DNA of 64,000 nt from Campylobacter sp. 19-13652 (GTDB taxonomy: Bacteria > Campylobacterota > Campylobacteria > Campylobacterales > Campylobacteraceae). Of this stretch, positions 63,035-64,000 are shown in pieces; position 1 is the first letter of the stretch; each line of letters starts with the position of its first letter. A model generated the notes under the pieces. It saw only the letters and a program-made list of their open reading frames with translations, was not told the origin of the DNA and made no database searches. Position numbers and translations under genes: made by a program. Location of the stretch: the NCBI RefSeq assembly GCF_019702925.1, contig NZ_AP024713.1:186001-250000 (forward strand), in the 5' to 3' direction.

Positions 63035-64000
63035 TTATTTCTTTATAGGGCTTATAATATTTTCTTTTTCTAAAGTATGAATTAACATTTTTGTCCTTTT
63101 ATCTCTTGCTTCTGGGAGAACGTGAAACCAGGTATCCATAGTATGACTTTTGTCAAAAAAGCTATCTTGGTAATTACCTATAAATTTAAAACCATTATTT
63201 GTTATATATTTTTTTATACTACTTAAAAAATTTTTAAATTCTTTTCCGTTTTTGTTATCAAAATTATAACAATCATCTGCTCCTGCAACTACTGGATATG
63301 TAAATACAAATTCGGCTCCTGTTTTATTTTTTATATTTTTAAGCAGTTCTATATTGTCTTTAAATATCGGATTTATAATATTATTTTTATCTATAATTGA
63401 TTTTGTAAATATATATTCTTGGCAAGGAATTTTTAGATCATCTTTTTCTGCAAGTGGTTCTTTGAAATCAAAATCTCCATTGTCGGCTACATAAAGTTTT
63501 CCTTGTTCTTTTATTCCGTTTGGTTGAATGTTTTTAAATTTTGCCAATATGTAGTCTTTTATATATTTTTTATTTATAATTTTTATAGTAGCTTTAATGG
63601 TTGATTTGATAGGTGTGTTTAGAATAAAAATTATTTTTTCTTTAAATGGTAAAGCTTTGAAATAATGAGAGTATCCAAAAAATATTCCATCATAGAACAT
63701 ATCTATAGTAGTATCTCCTAAATAGTATCTATATTCCAAAGGAAGTATGATGACGTCACCTTTTTTTATCGCATTTGATAGTCTATATAATTTCAATTTT
63801 AATGGCACCCCAGCAAATTCAGCTAAATTTATTGTCTTTTTTTTAAAATGTTTTTCTATTAAGCTGGAGTTAATCCCATGAAAGCTGTTTGAGCCACTTT
63901 CTATAATTATTTTTTCTATGTTTTTATTTGTTAAAAGTAGAGTATTTTTATAAGATTGAAATTGTACCGAGCCAATATCAACTAAAAGCATAAAAGCTAT
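63035..64000 (-). CDS. SGNH/AlgJ-like protein, 5' end outside window
   Basis: Partial; the frame stays open to the window edge, and the first internal ATG is at 63991. About 320 residues visible. N-terminal part: hydrophobic FMLLVDIGSVQF, then IIIESGSNSFHGI (GxSNS block like SGNH hydrolases). C-terminal part: HTMDTWFHVLPEARDKRT, matching the D..H....R..RT end seen in AlgJ/AlgX- or PatB-like O-acetylation proteins. Likely acts in acetylation of a surface polysaccharide with an MBOAT partner (not visible). It is clearly more AT-rich than neighbouring genes (many Lys/Ile/Asn codons), suggesting transfer. Confidence 0.65.
   Translation of the reverse strand: MAFMLLVDIGSVQFQSYKNTLLLTNKNIEKIIIESGSNSFHGINSSLIEKHFKKKTINLAEFAGVPLKLKLYRLSNAIKKGDVIILPLEYRYYLGDTTIDMFYDGIFFGYSHYFKALPFKEKIIFILNTPIKSTIKATIKIINKKYIKDYILAKFKNIQPNGIKEQGKLYVADNGDFDFKEPLAEKDDLKIPCQEYIFTKSIIDKNNIINPIFKDNIELLKNIKNKTGAEFVFTYPVVAGADDCYNFDNKNGKEFKNFLSSIKKYITNNGFKFIGNYQDSFFDKSHTMDTWFHVLPEARDKRTKMLIHTLEKENIISPIKK

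Overview
The window looks like chromosomal DNA of a Campylobacter (Campylobacterota), probably from the concisus/curvus/rectus/showae side of the genus. The evidence is gene content and order. A pflA-nuoN...nuoA block has two small genes in place of nuoE/nuoF. A second block runs nfu-hypothetical-murE-(panD)-ybaB-PDZ-ispA-tkt. There are also an FbpABC iron importer, a TorA-type reductase with its own monohaem cytochrome, and a Hyf-type hydrogenase. Base composition is moderately AT-rich with AT-rich spacers. The species assignment is inference; no rRNA lies in the window.

Layout. 1-4.3 kb (minus): 5' half of a hydrogenase-4 operon (hyfA-hyfB-hyfC-hyfE, cut by the window edge). 4.6-13.1 kb (plus): one giant LapA-like adhesin gene with a retention module, a LapG-type TAAG site, a G10 tract, twelve 309-bp tandem repeats, Ig-like domains, a PA14/GLEYA-like domain and a type I secretion C-terminus. 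It is broken by two frameshifts, one of them at the G10 tract. 13.2-17.2 kb (minus): nrdB, a coiled-coil protein, a DUF493 protein, moaC and a periplasmic thioredoxin-fold protein. 17.3-24.9 kb (plus): the nfu...tkt-uppP housekeeping operon ending in tRNA-Ser. 24.9-26.3 kb: a nitrilase-family hydrolase and pcm. 26.3-29.8 kb: a periplasmic flavocytochrome respiratory module (NapC/NrfH-like, tetrahaem cytochrome, Tat flavoprotein) with a divergent LysR regulator. 30.1-30.9 kb: five tRNA genes with a 50-residue lipoprotein gene among them. 31.0-34.5 kb: a polar amino acid ABC importer divergent from metC. 34.5-35.3 kb: a non-coding stretch with inverted repeats and a second G10 tract. 35.3-38.8 kb: fbpABC. 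38.9-41.9 kb: torA (frameshifted at a T8 tract) and its cytochrome. 42.4-44.8 kb: pflA. 44.9-58.4 kb: the 14-gene complex I operon. 58.6-63 kb: tRNA-Val, an Na+/H+ antiporter, an MliC-like lipoprotein, rarD and glpT. 63.0-64 kb: the AT-rich 3' part of an SGNH/AlgJ-like gene running off the window.

How the genes work together. Much of the window is anaerobic or microaerobic electron transport. Hyf hydrogenase and complex I feed the membrane. Periplasmic terminal reductases (TorA plus cytochrome; flavoprotein plus cytochromes of unknown acceptor) drain the quinol pool. Iron import and Fe-S scaffold functions support these enzymes. The surface layer is represented by the adhesin, the lipoproteins and the O-acetylation-type gene. 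Three long homopolymer tracts (two G10, one G8) and a T8 tract suggest that simple-sequence phase variation is active in this genome, although homopolymer sequencing error must be excluded.
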